Shown here one piece after another: positions 1 to 8,112 of a DNA stretch of 64,000 bases (position 1 is the stretch's first letter; each line of letters starts with the position of its first letter). Location: NCBI RefSeq assembly GCF_019049245.1, contig NZ_JAGMUK010000016.1, positions 1 through 64,000 on the forward strand. The letters run 5' to 3'. The notes beneath the pieces are model-generated. The model saw nothing but the letters and a program-made list of their open reading frames with translations, did no database searches and was not told the origin of the DNA. The stretch is from Streptomyces sp. AC555_RSS877. GTDB taxonomy: Bacteria; Actinomycetota; Actinomycetes; Streptomycetales; Streptomycetaceae. Position numbers and translations under genes: made by a program.

Positions 1-2828
1 TCCTGCCCGGGCACACCCTGCGCCGGAACTTCCTGAGCGGGCGCTCCTGTTGCTCCTGTTGCCGCTGTGTCTACGGGGGCTCCCGGAACTCCGGTCGGCT
101 CCTCCTCCGCGCGCTGGCCGACGGCCCGTCGGCGGCGCCCCGTCGGCGCGCTGGTGGGATGCGGCTGCGGCGGGGTGTGGTCGTCGGCCTGGCTGGGCGG
201 TACGGCATCGTGCCGGCCCTCGTCGACGAGAGCGTCACCGTTAACACCCTGGTCCAAAGCCTGCGTTTGTCCAGGAACGTGTCCAGGGACCGGAGCAACC
301 GGGGCCTGCCCCGGAACCGCTCCCGCAACCTGCCCCGGAACCGCCCCCGGCGCCTCCGCACCCTCGGACGCCCGGTCCGCGTCCGCCGGCGGCAGGGCGA
401 ACACCGCGCGCGGCCCCGCCTCCTGCGCGGCGGCCCGCTCCGAGGCGGCGGCCAGCGCACGCCGACGCCGTCCGGTCGGCTGCTGGGCGTTCTCGACGTG
501 TGCGGCACCCTCGGCACCCTCGCCGGCGGGGCCCTGCGCCGCCCCGCCGGAGGCCAACGCAGGCAACGCGGGCGGCAACGCATGCTGTTCGGCACCGTCG
601 CTCCGGGTACCCCGGCCACCGGGCGCGGGCACGCCCTGCGGGGGCACGGTCCCGCCCAGTCCGGTCCCGACGGCCGCAGTCCCGGAGGCATGCTCGGAGG
701 CCATGACGACGGCCCCTTCGGCGACACCGGCGACCGACCCCCCCAGCGCACCCGGACCCGGACCAGCACCGGCCGCTACACCCGCACCGGCCGCTGCATC
801 CGCCTCCGTACCCGCACCCTCGGCAGACCGCCCCCGCCGCCGCCCAGTACCCCCGCCGGGGCCTTCCCCGGCGTCGCCCGAAGGCTGGGCGGGAACCGGC
901 GCGATCTCCTGTACGGGCGCACTCGCCGCCCGCCGCCTGCGCCGACCGGTCGGGGCCGAGGCCTCCGCCTCGGCAACGGCACCGTCGGTGTCGCCCGCTA
1001 CCTCGACGTCCAGGAAGGCGTCCGTCGTGGCCCGCCGGGCCCGCCGCCGCCCGCCGGTGGCCTGCTCGGGGAGTACGGCCTCCGCGGGGGCCGTGGGAGC
1101 CGTGGGAGCCGCAGGGGCAGCGGGGGCCGCCTCCAGCGCGGCCGGACCCGGGGCCGCGACGGCCCCCGCCCCGCCACCGAGCGGCACTTCGAGGACGTAC
1201 GCGCTGCCGCTCATGCCCGGCACCTCGTGCGTCTGCAGCACGCCCCCGTGGGCGCGCACGATCCCGCGCACGATCGGCTCGTGCACCGGGTCTCCCCCGG
1301 CGTACGGCCCGCGCACCTCGATCCGTACGACCTCACCGCGCTGGGCCGCCGCGACGACGACCGTGTTGTCCATGTAACCGCCCGCGGAGACGGGCGAGTT
1401 GCCGGTGGCGTCGACGCCGGCGACGTCCGCGACGAGGTGCGCGAGGGCCGTGGCGAGGAGCTGGGCGTCGACCTCGGCCTCGATGGGCGGCGCGTGTACG
1501 GCGAACTGCACGCGGCCGGGCCCGATGAGTTCCACGGCCCCGTCGACACCCGCCGCGACGACGGCGTCGAGCATCACGTTCGTGCGCGTGATGCCGGCCG
1601 TCCCGGTGTCGAGCCGCTGGTACCCGAGGACGTTGTCGATGAGTGTCGTGATCCGCGAATAGCCGGCGGACAGGTGATGGAGCACCTGGTTGGCCTCGGG
1701 CCACAGCTGCCCGGCGTCGTCGGCGGCCAGGGCGGCCAGTTCGCGGCGCAGCTCGTCGAGGGGCCCGCGCAGCGACCGTGCGAGCAGGGTGAGGAGTTGC
1801 TCATGGCGTCCGGCGAGGGCTTCGAACCGGTCCTTCTCGCGCTCGCCGAGCGCGGCGTACCGCTCCTCGCCGGCGGCCAGCTCCTCGTCGTGCTGCTCCT
1901 GGAGTTCTTCCAGTTCGGTCAGGTGCTTCTGGCGCAGCGCGGTGAGTTCGGAGGCGTGTTCCTCGGAGAGCCGCTCCAGCTCCTCCGCGTGCCGCTCGTC
2001 GGCGGCGGCCTTCTCCTCGGCGAGCGCGTCGTACGGCCGCCTGTCGGTGAAGGTCAGCACGGCGCCGACGAGCTGGTCGCCGTCGCGGACGGGAGCGGTC
2101 GTCAGATCGACGGGAAGCCTCTCGCCCTTCTTCGACCACACCACCTGCCCGCGCACCCGGTGCTTGCGCCCGGAGCGCAGGGTGTCGGCGAGCGGGGACT
2201 CCTCGTACGGGAAGGGCGTGCCGTCGACCCGGGAGTGGAGCACGAGATCGTGCAGTCCACGTCCGCCGAGGTCACTGGCCCTGTATCCCAGTATCTGGGC
2301 GGCGGCCGGGTTGACGAGCACGATCCGCCCGTCGGTGTCCGTCCCGACGACGCCCTCGGACGCGGCCCGCAGGATCATCTCGGTCTGCCGCTGCGAACGG
2401 GCCAGCTCGGCCTCGGTGTCCACGGTTCCGGTCAGGTCCCGTACGACGAGCATCAGCAGTTCGTCGCCGCCGTAGCCGGAGCTGTCGTAGGCCTGCTGGC
2501 CGTTCTCCAGGTTCGCGCTGGTGACCTCGACCGGGAACTCGGTCCCGTCGGTCCGCCGGGCGATCATCCGGGTCGGCTTGGTCCGGCCGCGCGGATCCAT
2601 GTGGTCGGGCCGCCGCATGGACCCGGGGATGAGCTTGGAGTCGAACTGGGGCAGCAGATCGAGCAGCCCGCGCCCGACCAGGGCGGTCCCCGGCGCCTCG
2701 AAGGCCTCGAGCGCGATCGTGTTCGCGTTGACGACGGTCCCATTGGCGTTGACCAGCACCAACGCATCGGGAAGCGCATCGAGTATGGCTGCGAGGCGAG
2801 CAGCGCCTCGGGATGGCCTGCTGCTCAC
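1..2828 (-). CDS. PAS-domain sensor protein with degenerate histidine-kinase core (3' end outside window)
   Basis: A 942-codon open frame runs from GTG at 2828 (ribosome site GGGAGG about 9 nt upstream) to the window edge. Order: PAS domain at about residues 10-135, second PAS at 145-262, charged coiled coil at 268-350, a DHp-like helix pair at 350-420, an ATPase-like region at 430-540, then a long Ala/Pro/Gly-rich tail. PAS domains bind ligands or sense signals; the following core resembles histidine kinases. The H-box position reads ARSLRGPL where active kinases have SHELRTPL, so the phospho-accepting His is absent, and the N box is also eroded. The tail carries five TGRRR-type basic repeats. 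It is therefore probably a non-catalytic signalling or scaffold protein, although the missing C-terminus might hold another domain. Translation is mine from the reverse complement. Confidence 0.85.
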   Translation of the reverse strand, partial: MSSRPSRGAARLAAILDALPDALVLVNANGTVVNANTIALEAFEAPGTALVGRGLLDLLPQFDSKLIPGSMRRPDHMDPRGRTKPTRMIARRTDGTEFPVEVTSANLENGQQAYDSSGYGGDELLMLVVRDLTGTVDTEAELARSQRQTEMILRAASEGVVGTDTDGRIVLVNPAAAQILGYRASDLGGRGLHDLVLHSRVDGTPFPYEESPLADTLRSGRKHRVRGQVVWSKKGERLPVDLTTAPVRDGDQLVGAVLTFTDRRPYDALAEEKAAADERHAEELERLSEEHASELTALRQKHLTELEELQEQHDEELAAGEERYAALGEREKDRFEALAGRHEQLLTLLARSLRGPLDELRRELAALAADDAGQLWPEANQVLHHLSAGYSRITTLIDNVLGYQRLDTGTAGITRTNVMLDAVVAAGVDGAVELIGPGRVQFAVHAPPIEAEVDAQLLATALAHLVADVAGVDATGNSPVSAGGYMDNTVVVAAAQRGEVVRIEVRGPYAGGDPVHEPIVRGIVRAHGGVLQTHEVPGMSGSAYVLEVPLGGGAGAVAAPGPAALEAAPAAPAAPTAPTAPAEAVLPEQATGGRRRARRATTDAFLDVEVAGDTDGAVAEAEASAPTGRRRRRAASAPVQEIAPVPAQPSGDAGEGPGGGTGRRRGRSAEGAGTEADAAAGAGVAAGAGPGPGALGGSVAGVAEGAVVMASEHASGTAAVGTGLGGTVPPQGVPAPGGRGTRSDGAEQHALPPALPALASGGAAQGPAGEGAEGAAHVENAQQPTGRRRRALAAASERAAAQEAGPRAVFALPPADADRASEGAEAPGAVPGQVAGAVPGQAPVAPVPGHVPGQTQALDQGVNGDALVDEGRHDAVPPSQADDHTPPQPHPTSAPTGRRRRAVGQRAEEEPTGVPGAPVDTAATGATGAPAQEVPAQGVPGQ

Positions 2829-3144
2829 GAGACGCTTCCTCCCTGTTACCGCACCTTGCCGACCGCTCGGGCCATCTTGCCAACCGGCCCGCGACGTGTC
2901 ACGCGAGGGAGTCTAAGGGCAGTGGTTGCGCTCGCGACGCCGGATGAGAGGGAGGTCGCACGACGAAGTGACGTAGAACGTGTGACCCCATCCGCGACCA
3001 GGCGTCCCGCTGAGGCGCAGCGTTCCGGAGTCGGGGCATCCGCCATGAACCGCCTACGCCCGGCGCGACCTCCCGCTTCCGCCCATGGGCCGACCCCAGG
3101 TCCGCCCCTTACACCCACCCCCTACGCCTTCCTCCCCTATGCCC
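2829..3144. other. Intergenic region, 316 nt
   Basis: Lies between the end of the SSI-like gene and the start of the PAS protein, both on the minus strand. It should contain the PAS gene promoter. I see no convincing -35/-10 pair, hairpin or small gene. Confidence 0.5.
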
Positions 3145-3627
3145 CTATGCCTGTCGCCCGACCTCGGGCAGCAACGGCACGAGCCGGTCCCACCGCCCGA
3201 TCTCACAGCCGTTGCTGCGGTCGAACCGCGCGTCGACGGGCCGCCCGGCCCACGTCCCGGTGACATGAGCGGTGGCCGGCCCGCCGTACTGCATGGTGCA
3301 GACGCTGTCCCGGGGCACGGCGGCGAACGCGTCCTTCCCCCACCGCGTGTTCCGCTCGACGACGGCACACGCTCCGCCGGCGTCGGGATGGCTCCCCCCG
3401 CCGGGATGACAGTCCACCTCGTACGTCCCGTCCGCGTCGCCGCCCGCGTTGCGCACGGTGACGGTGAGGTGGTCGCCGCCCGTGGCCCGGTCCTCGTCCC
3501 GGACGGGCGGTGGCGCGAGGGAGGAGGAGGCGGCAGCTGGCGCCGCGGACAGGGCGACGGCAGAGCCGACGCCGACGAGAAGGGGGGCGAACCGCGCGAA
3601 CCGGCCGAGCCGGGTGACCTGCAACAT
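3145..3627 (-). CDS. Secreted subtilisin-inhibitor-like (SSI family) protein
   Basis: 160 residues. The N-terminus is a signal peptide: basic start, hydrophobic stretch at about 13-30, Ala-rich cleavage region near 30-35. The mature part has the four cysteines of Streptomyces SSI proteins (C73, C87, C110, C141), which form two disulfides in that family. The reactive-site segment reads CTMQY, matching the CPMVY segment of SSI, so Met112 is the likely P1 residue; this favours inhibition of subtilisin-like or chymotrypsin-like serine proteases outside the cell. SSI proteins usually have mature lengths near 110, which fits. The ATG at 3627 has only a weak ribosome site, but it puts the signal peptide in register. 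The C-terminus is slightly extended relative to SSI. Confidence 0.8.
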   Translation of the reverse strand: MLQVTRLGRFARFAPLLVGVGSAVALSAAPAAASSSLAPPPVRDEDRATGGDHLTVTVRNAGGDADGTYEVDCHPGGGSHPDAGGACAVVERNTRWGKDAFAAVPRDSVCTMQYGGPATAHVTGTWAGRPVDARFDRSNGCEIGRWDRLVPLLPEVGRQA

Positions 3628-3795
3628 GCCTTGACTAACGCGGTCGCCCTCGGGATGTTGCGCGCCCCGCCGCCGCCGATATGCACTTTGCCCTGCGGCC
3701 CGCCCTCCTAGTACCGTGGGAGGCGATTGGTGACACCCCGCTCGACTGTGTCATCATCTGCACGCACCACTCGCGCTCGCGCGGGCGGCTGTGCT

Positions 3796-3886
3796 GGAGG
3801 CGTCGCCTAGTCCGGTCTATGGCGCCGCACTGCTAATGCGGTTTGGGCCTCAAAGCCCATCGAGGGTTCAAATCCCTCCGCCTCCG
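3796..3886 (+). tRNA. tRNA-Ser(GCU)
   Basis: 91 nt with a 7-bp acceptor stem (GGAGGCG with CGCCTCC), anticodon loop CTGCTAA giving GCU, a long class II variable arm, and T arm GAGGG-TTCAAAT-CCCTC. It reads AGC/AGU serine codons. CCA is not fully encoded. A strong hairpin follows at 3897-3927. Confidence 0.93.
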
Positions 3887-3896
3887 CACCTCATCA

Positions 3897-3927
3897 CGAA
3901 GCCCCGGTCGACACGGCCGGGGCTTCG
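3897..3927 (+). terminator. Hairpin terminator after tRNA-Ser(GCU)
   Basis: Stem GAAGCCCCGG with CCGGGGCTTC around a 9-nt loop, 11 nt after the tRNA 3' end. No long T run, as is common in high-GC actinomycetes. Confidence 0.75.
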
Positions 3928-4083
3928 TCGTTCCCGTGTTCGTTCCAGACCCCGCTCAGAGTGCCGTTTTCGCAGGTCACAAGCGGTATGGCAAACGGAT
4001 TTCACATGGCGGCGGCAGTCATGTAATGTTCTTCCTGTCGCCGCGAGCGGGCCGGAAGGCCGGGCGGCGGGACAAAAAAACAA

Positions 4084-4156
4084 GCACTCGTAGCTTAACG
4101 GATAGAGCATCTGACTACGGATCAGAAGGTTGCAGGTTCGAATCCTGCCGAGTGCA
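4084..4156 (+). tRNA. tRNA-Arg(ACG)
   Basis: 73 nt, acceptor stem GCACTCG with CGAGTGC, discriminator A, anticodon loop CTACGGA giving ACG, T arm GCAGG-TTCGAAT-CCTGC. It reads CGN codons after A34 is deaminated to inosine by TadA, whose gene lies at 34049. The 3' part from 4114 is duplicated at 6365, so this is the tRNA restored by integration of a mobile element. Confidence 0.95.
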
Positions 4157-4223
4157 CACAGGTCAAAGGCCCCGGAGAGATCCGGGGCCTCTTGCGTTTC
4201 AGCGGCGTACAGCAGCGAAGTAC
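4114..4223 (+). repeat. att-type direct repeat, copy 1 (tRNA-Arg side)
   Basis: Positions 4114-4190 are identical over 77 nt to 6365-6441; similarity continues with mismatches to about 4223 (shared tail ends CAGCAGCGAAGTAC). The repeat covers the anticodon-to-3' part of tRNA-Arg and its terminator hairpin at 4167-4190. This is the usual layout of a tRNA-targeted integrative element. Confidence 0.88.
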
Positions 4224-4979
4224 AGCAACCGCGTCAACCGGTACGCCCATGGCGTCGGACAACTGGCCGATCGCGGCGCGCACCTCCTCCTCGCTTGCTT
4301 CGGCGTAGACCTCCATCGTCATGGCGATCTGTGAGTGCCGGAGGATGCGCTGGGCCACCTTCGGGTGGACCTTGAGCGCGACCAGGAGCGAGCTGCACGT
4401 GTGCCGCGTGTTCCGGAGCGGGATGACCCGGAGACCGGCGCGACGCGCCCGGAGGGCGAACATGCGGGTCATGTTGCCCGGCTCGGTCGGAGTCCCGTAC
4501 TTCGTCGTCAAGATCAGGTCATGGCTTCCCTGCCAGAGCTCCCCGGCGGCTTTCCGGTCGCCGATCTGTTGAGCGCGGCGCATCCGCAGCGCCTTGAGGC
4601 AGAGTGCCGGCAGAGGGAGGAAGTCGTCGGAGTCCTCGGTCTTGGTCTCGCGGTGAAGGATCTCCCGCCCCGCGCGCTGGATCTGGTGATCGACGTACAG
4701 CTCTCCCCGCTCGAAGTCGACGGACTTCCACGTGAGACCCAGGACCTCACCACGACGCAGGCCGAGGCAGAGCACCAGGACCCAGGCCGCGAAGAGGTGG
4801 TCATCCCGGGCGGCGGCATCGGTGAGGAACCCACTGGCCTCAGCGACTGACCACGGCTTGATCCGGCGGCGACGAGGCTTCGGCACCTTCACGAGCGAAG
4901 CCACGACGGCAAGCTGGTCAGGCGAGGGATGACCGGATCCGGTCGATGGCGGGCAGAACCTCATCTCTGTTCTTCGCAC
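4122..4979 (-). pseudogene. Tyrosine recombinase (integrase), N-terminally truncated remnant
   Basis: Only the catalytic half of an AICE or phage integrase remains. Recognisable homology starts near 4913 (ASLVKVPKPRRRRIKPWSV), the point just before the catalytic domain in full-length relatives; the SAM-like and arm-binding domains, about 170 residues, are missing. Catalytic features seen: Arg in GLRRGE, Lys in ETKTEDS, the HxxR box as RNTR (His replaced by Arg), LRHSQI, and the nucleophile Tyr in VYAEAS. The frame runs through the att repeat and out antisense to tRNA-Arg, ending with VHSAGFEPATF, a tail created by the att site itself. The element-internal gene at 4918 abuts the break. It is unlikely to be active. 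Confidence 0.8.
4167..4190 (+). terminator. Hairpin terminator after tRNA-Arg
   Basis: Stem AGGCCCCGGA with TCCGGGGCCT around loop GAGA. An identical hairpin occurs in the second repeat copy at 6418-6441. Confidence 0.75.
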
Positions 4980-5406
4980 TCTTGATCCAGGTTGGCAGCC
5001 GCGCGACGAGCGTCATCTTTTTTACCTGCGCATCCCATGGGGCTCGCTCACGCAACGGTGCCTGTACGAACTTCCGGATCAGCTCCAGGTGTTCCGGGTT
5101 GTAGGCCCACAGCCAGCCGTGTCGCATCTCTGTCTGCAACCACAAGGGCAGACCGAAGTAAGGATCTGTCGCTTCGCCTCGCCCTCGAAAGAGGCGGAAC
5201 CCTCCCACAGCGGCGTTTCGCGATAGACCGCACGCCCTACACACAAGACGGCGGCGCGCGAACACCGAGGGAACTGCGTCCTCAGCCGCAGGTGCCACCG
5301 GGGCAACGTGTGCAATCCCGGCGCACTTCGGGCAGCGCACGAGCACATGATCAATGAAGTGGTACTTCGTGTGCTGGGCGTCGCGGAACCGCTGTGCCGA
5401 GAGCAT
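4918..5406 (-). CDS. TFIIB-type zinc-ribbon-like protein of unknown function
   Basis: 162 residues from ATG at 5406; an in-frame start at 5448 would add 14. Two CxxC pairs (CPKC and CRAC, about 35 residues apart) form a probable zinc ribbon in the N-terminal half. The C-terminal half is Trp-rich and contains YFGLPLWLQ, WAYNPEHL, ARLPTWIKSAKNRDEVL. I recognise this as a widespread Streptomyces protein of unknown role; nucleic acid binding is only a guess from the ribbon. It lies inside the tRNA-Arg element remnant and its 3' end overlaps the ruined integrase start, which suggests it was carried in or joined by a deletion. Confidence 0.75.
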   Translation of the reverse strand: MLSAQRFRDAQHTKYHFIDHVLVRCPKCAGIAHVAPVAPAAEDAVPSVFARRRLVCRACGLSRNAAVGGFRLFRGRGEATDPYFGLPLWLQTEMRHGWLWAYNPEHLELIRKFVQAPLRERAPWDAQVKKMTLVARLPTWIKSAKNRDEVLPAIDRIRSSLA

Positions 5407-5448
5407 GACGCCAGTATGCGATCCCTCTGTCTGACCATGCTCATGCAC

Positions 5449-5922
5449 GGATGGACCGTGCCTCTTCCGTTGCCCGATCAGGCGGGGAATCGCGGGGAAC
5501 CATGGTCACTCACAGCGAGAAGGGAAGACGAGAGGTGGGTGGCGAATCTGTCAAGTCCGCCCACGGCGGCTGACACCAACAGCCCCGAACAGCAGCGGTT
5601 GGCGCCGGACCCCAGCGGATGGTCAGCGCATGAGCACGGCCGGTTGACCAACGCCACCGACGTCCCGTGATCGACCTGATGAGGATGAGGCCCGACTTCA
5701 ACGCCTGTGCTGCGCGGGGCGCCCGTCGGTTCGAATGGGCCATTGAGACTCCACCGACCTCGTAGATGTCTGTGCGTGGCAACGTCACCTCTCCTGGGCG
5801 TCACGTAGGGCGCAGGAAATGTTGCGGCCGGTGATCAACGGAGTGAAGCTGAGCGGGATGCACCGGATCCCAGCGAGCGCGGACGGAACCGCGCAGGTCG
5901 CGGTGCGCGAGGAGAGCGTGCG
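5449..5922. other. Non-coding stretch inside the tRNA-Arg remnant
   Basis: About 470 nt without a convincing gene. A minus-strand frame at 5510-5788 lacks strong codon bias and any family I recognise. Probably decayed element sequence. Confidence 0.5.
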
Positions 5923-6210
5923 ATGCGGATGATGATGAAGGCCCGCATGGACACCCAGATGTCGAATCAGGTGACGAAAGGCGGAGCGATGCCCGACTCG
6001 CTGAAGTCAGCCATCGAGCAGCTGAAGCCGGAGGCCGCCTACTTCACTCCTGAGGGTGGGCGCTCCATGATTCTCGTATTCGACATGCAGGACAGCTCGC
6101 AGTTGCCCTCCATCGCCGATCCGTTCTTCCAGGAGATGGGCGCGGAGGTCACGTTTGAGCCGGTCATGAACCTCGACGATTTACAGAGGGGCCTTGCTGC
6201 CCTGAAGTAG
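5923..6210 (+). CDS. Small protein, probably ferredoxin-like alpha/beta fold, unknown function
   Basis: 95 residues. Ribosome site GAGGAG lies 8 nt before the ATG at 5923. No signal or membrane segment. The body reads as a short alpha/beta domain with SMILVFDMQDSSQLPSIADP, like the DUF3303/GYD group of small ferredoxin-like proteins, but this assignment is tentative. An in-frame ATG 22 codons later (MPDSLKSAIE) could be an alternative start. It sits inside the att-flanked region, so it may be cargo. Confidence 0.65.
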   Translation: MRMMMKARMDTQMSNQVTKGGAMPDSLKSAIEQLKPEAAYFTPEGGRSMILVFDMQDSSQLPSIADPFFQEMGAEVTFEPVMNLDDLQRGLAALK

Positions 6211-6364
6211 CAGAGCTGACCTCAGCGCCCGCATGCTGAAGGCCCCGTGTGATCGGGCTGTACAGCAGTGAAGAACCGCAACCTCAATAACCGACCTTGT
6301 CCGCTAGCGTCCCTCACGGGTCCCGCGATGGCGGTTATGGCCGTCGCTGACCGATCCACATAGA

Positions 6365-6474
6365 ACTACGGATCAGAAGGTTGCAGGTTCGAATCCTGCC
6401 GAGTGCACACAGGTCAAAGGCCCCGGAGAGATCCGGGGCCTTTGGCGTTTCCGGGCTGTACAGCAGCGAAGTAC
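6365..6474 (+). repeat. att-type direct repeat, copy 2 (distal end of element)
   Basis: First 77 nt (6365-6441) identical to 4114-4190. It lacks the 5' half of the tRNA, so it is the 3' fragment left at the other element end; it includes the terminator hairpin 6418-6441. A further partial copy of the flanking motif (GCTGTACAGCAGTGAAG) is seen near 6257-6273. Confidence 0.88.
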
Positions 6475-6649
6475 GCCGACGGGGCTTCGGCGCTGCTTGC
6501 GTTCCCCCTCCGGCCCCCGGCACCGCACCGTTGTGAATGCCCTTGTCCCAGCCCCGAGGTTGTTCCCTAGAGTCTGATCAACTGCACAGAGGCCAAGTGG
6601 GGCGGGGCATGGCAGGTCGTTGCGGGCTGGCTTGCTTAGGATCGGGGGC

Positions 6650-7393
6650 ATGACAATGCGACTGGTTCAGATCGCGATGAATGCTCGGGACGACTCCGAG
6701 CTCGGCCGGTTCTGGGCGGAGGCGCTCAGCTGGAGCAGTTCCGTCGAGGAACCCGGCGTGGTGACCAATCTCGAACCCGAGGGCTTCGCCTATCCCGATC
6801 CCACCGCCGTCTGCATCGACGTCATCACCGTCCCGGATCCCAAGACGGTGAAGAACCGTGTGCACATCGACCTCGCCACCACCTCCGCCGCCCATCAGGC
6901 GGAGCTGGTCGCGCGTCTGAAGGATCTCGGCGCGACGCCCGTCGACATCGGTCAGGGCGACGTCCCGTGGACGGTCCTGGCCGACCCGGAAGGCAACGAG
7001 TTCTGCGTGGCGGAGCCTCGGGAGATCTACGGCGACACCGGGCCGATCGCCGCGATCGTGGCCGACTGCATCGATCCGCGTGCCATGGCCCGGTTCTGGG
7101 AAGCGGCGATGGACTGGACCCTGCACGAGATCACCGACGATCACGCGATGCTGCGCTCCGCCAAGGGCGTCGGCCCGTATCTCAAGCTCGTTCGCACGCC
7201 CGACGCCAAGACTGTGAAGAACCGCGTCCATCTCGACCTCCGGCCCTACCCCGGTGACGATCAGGCGGCGGAGGTGGCCCGGCTGCGGACTCTCGGCGCC
7301 ACCGACATCGACCTCGGCCAGGGCGACGAGGTGTCGTGGACGTGCCTCGTCGACCCGGAGGGCAACGAGTTCGACGTCCTCGCTCCGGGCTGA
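6650..7393 (+). CDS. Two-domain glyoxalase/VOC-like protein
   Basis: 247 residues from ATG at 6650, preceded by a GGATCGGGGG ribosome site; a second ATG two codons later is possible. Two tandem repeats of about 120 residues each contain D(P/A)KTVKNRVH(I/L)DL and end in DPEGNEF(C/D)V, the signature of the glyoxalase-like subgroup of the vicinal oxygen chelate fold. The repeat units differ slightly in the metal-site region. Members act as metal-dependent lyases, dioxygenases or resistance proteins; the substrate here cannot be read. Cytoplasmic. It is the first core gene beyond the element remnant. Confidence 0.85.
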   Translation: MTMRLVQIAMNARDDSELGRFWAEALSWSSSVEEPGVVTNLEPEGFAYPDPTAVCIDVITVPDPKTVKNRVHIDLATTSAAHQAELVARLKDLGATPVDIGQGDVPWTVLADPEGNEFCVAEPREIYGDTGPIAAIVADCIDPRAMARFWEAAMDWTLHEITDDHAMLRSAKGVGPYLKLVRTPDAKTVKNRVHLDLRPYPGDDQAAEVARLRTLGATDIDLGQGDEVSWTCLVDPEGNEFDVLAPG

Positions 7394-7762
7394 CGCGGAG
7401 CCCCGGCCGGACGTTGCGTCCTCGGGGCGACGGTCAGCAGCTCACCGCCGACCCGGCGCGCACGGCCCCGTTCGCCCGCGCGTCCTCCCGCCTCAAACCG
7501 CGATCCCGCGTCGAGAGTGGCGAGCAGGAACGGCATGACGCCACGGTCTCGCAGGTCGTCCTGCCTGGCTGCTTGCCTCGTCCCGTGTCACGTTCGCCAG
7601 TTCCCGCACTGGCTCCCTCGCCACCTGGATGAGGCTGACGGCACTTCCGCGAGTCCGCCGCACGAATGGCCCGCCTGACGTGCCCGGTCGGCCAGGCCTG
7701 CTTGGCGTCGTCGTGCGCGCGGCGCAGACCGTGCCGCGCCGAGGCGAACGAGAGGGGCCCTC
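7394..7762. other. Intergenic region, about 370 nt
   Basis: No gene seen with consistent third-position G/C on either strand. The minus frame 7493-8026 is a shadow of the next gene. Confidence 0.5.
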
Positions 7763-8065
7763 ATGGCCGTCGTCATGACCTTTGTGTGGCCCGAGATCAC
7801 GCCCGAGTTGTACAAGGAGGTCCGGGAGAAGGTGCGTTGGGAGGAGGACTCCCCGGACGGGTGCGTGTTGCACGTGGCGTGGTTCGCCGACGACGGTTTC
7901 CACGTGCTCGACATCTGGGAGTCCGAGGAGCACTTCGGCCGGTTCATCGCCGGCAGGATCGAACCCGTGCTCAAGGGTGAACTGGGTGTGGAGAGCGACC
8001 CTCAGCCGGAGTTCTTCCCGCTCCACAGGCGATTCGTGGCCCCGGGGGTCAGCGGCGCTGCCTGA
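7763..8065 (+). CDS. Small alpha/beta protein, antibiotic-monooxygenase-like fold, unknown function
   Basis: 100 residues, start ATG at 7763 with GAGAGGGG 5 nt upstream. The sequence VLHVAWFADDGFHVLDIWESEEHFGRFI resembles the ferredoxin-like dimeric alpha/beta barrel proteins (ABM/Dabb group), in which small proteins act as oxygenases, isomerases or bind small ligands. No catalytic residue can be named. It appears monocistronic, convergent with the metal transporter gene. Confidence 0.75.
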   Translation: MAVVMTFVWPEITPELYKEVREKVRWEEDSPDGCVLHVAWFADDGFHVLDIWESEEHFGRFIAGRIEPVLKGELGVESDPQPEFFPLHRRFVAPGVSGAA

Positions 8066-8112
8066 CGCCCGGTCGGGGTTCCAGCGGTCTCAGCAGCCCG
8101 TCGGCGGCCCCG

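Larger units (their letters stand above)
4157..6441. mobile_element. Integrative element remnant at tRNA-Arg(ACG)
   Basis: About 2.3 kb bounded by 77-nt direct repeats, one reconstituting tRNA-Arg and one a bare 3' fragment. Contents: a truncated integrase pointing at the intact tRNA, a zinc-ribbon gene, non-coding sequence and one small gene. No replication or transfer genes remain, so this is a deletion derivative. Confidence 0.82.

Noticed and set aside
159..3263. 1034-codon plus-strand open frame
   Set aside because: Arg/Pro/Gly-rich composition and antisense to the PAS gene; a high-GC shadow frame.
5510..5788. Minus-strand frame in the tRNA-Arg remnant
   Set aside because: Codon bias is weak, no ribosome site and no recognised family; left as non-coding.
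6373..6651. Minus-strand frame ending VHSAGFEPATF
   Set aside because: It only repeats the att-encoded integrase tail; no recombinase domain precedes it.
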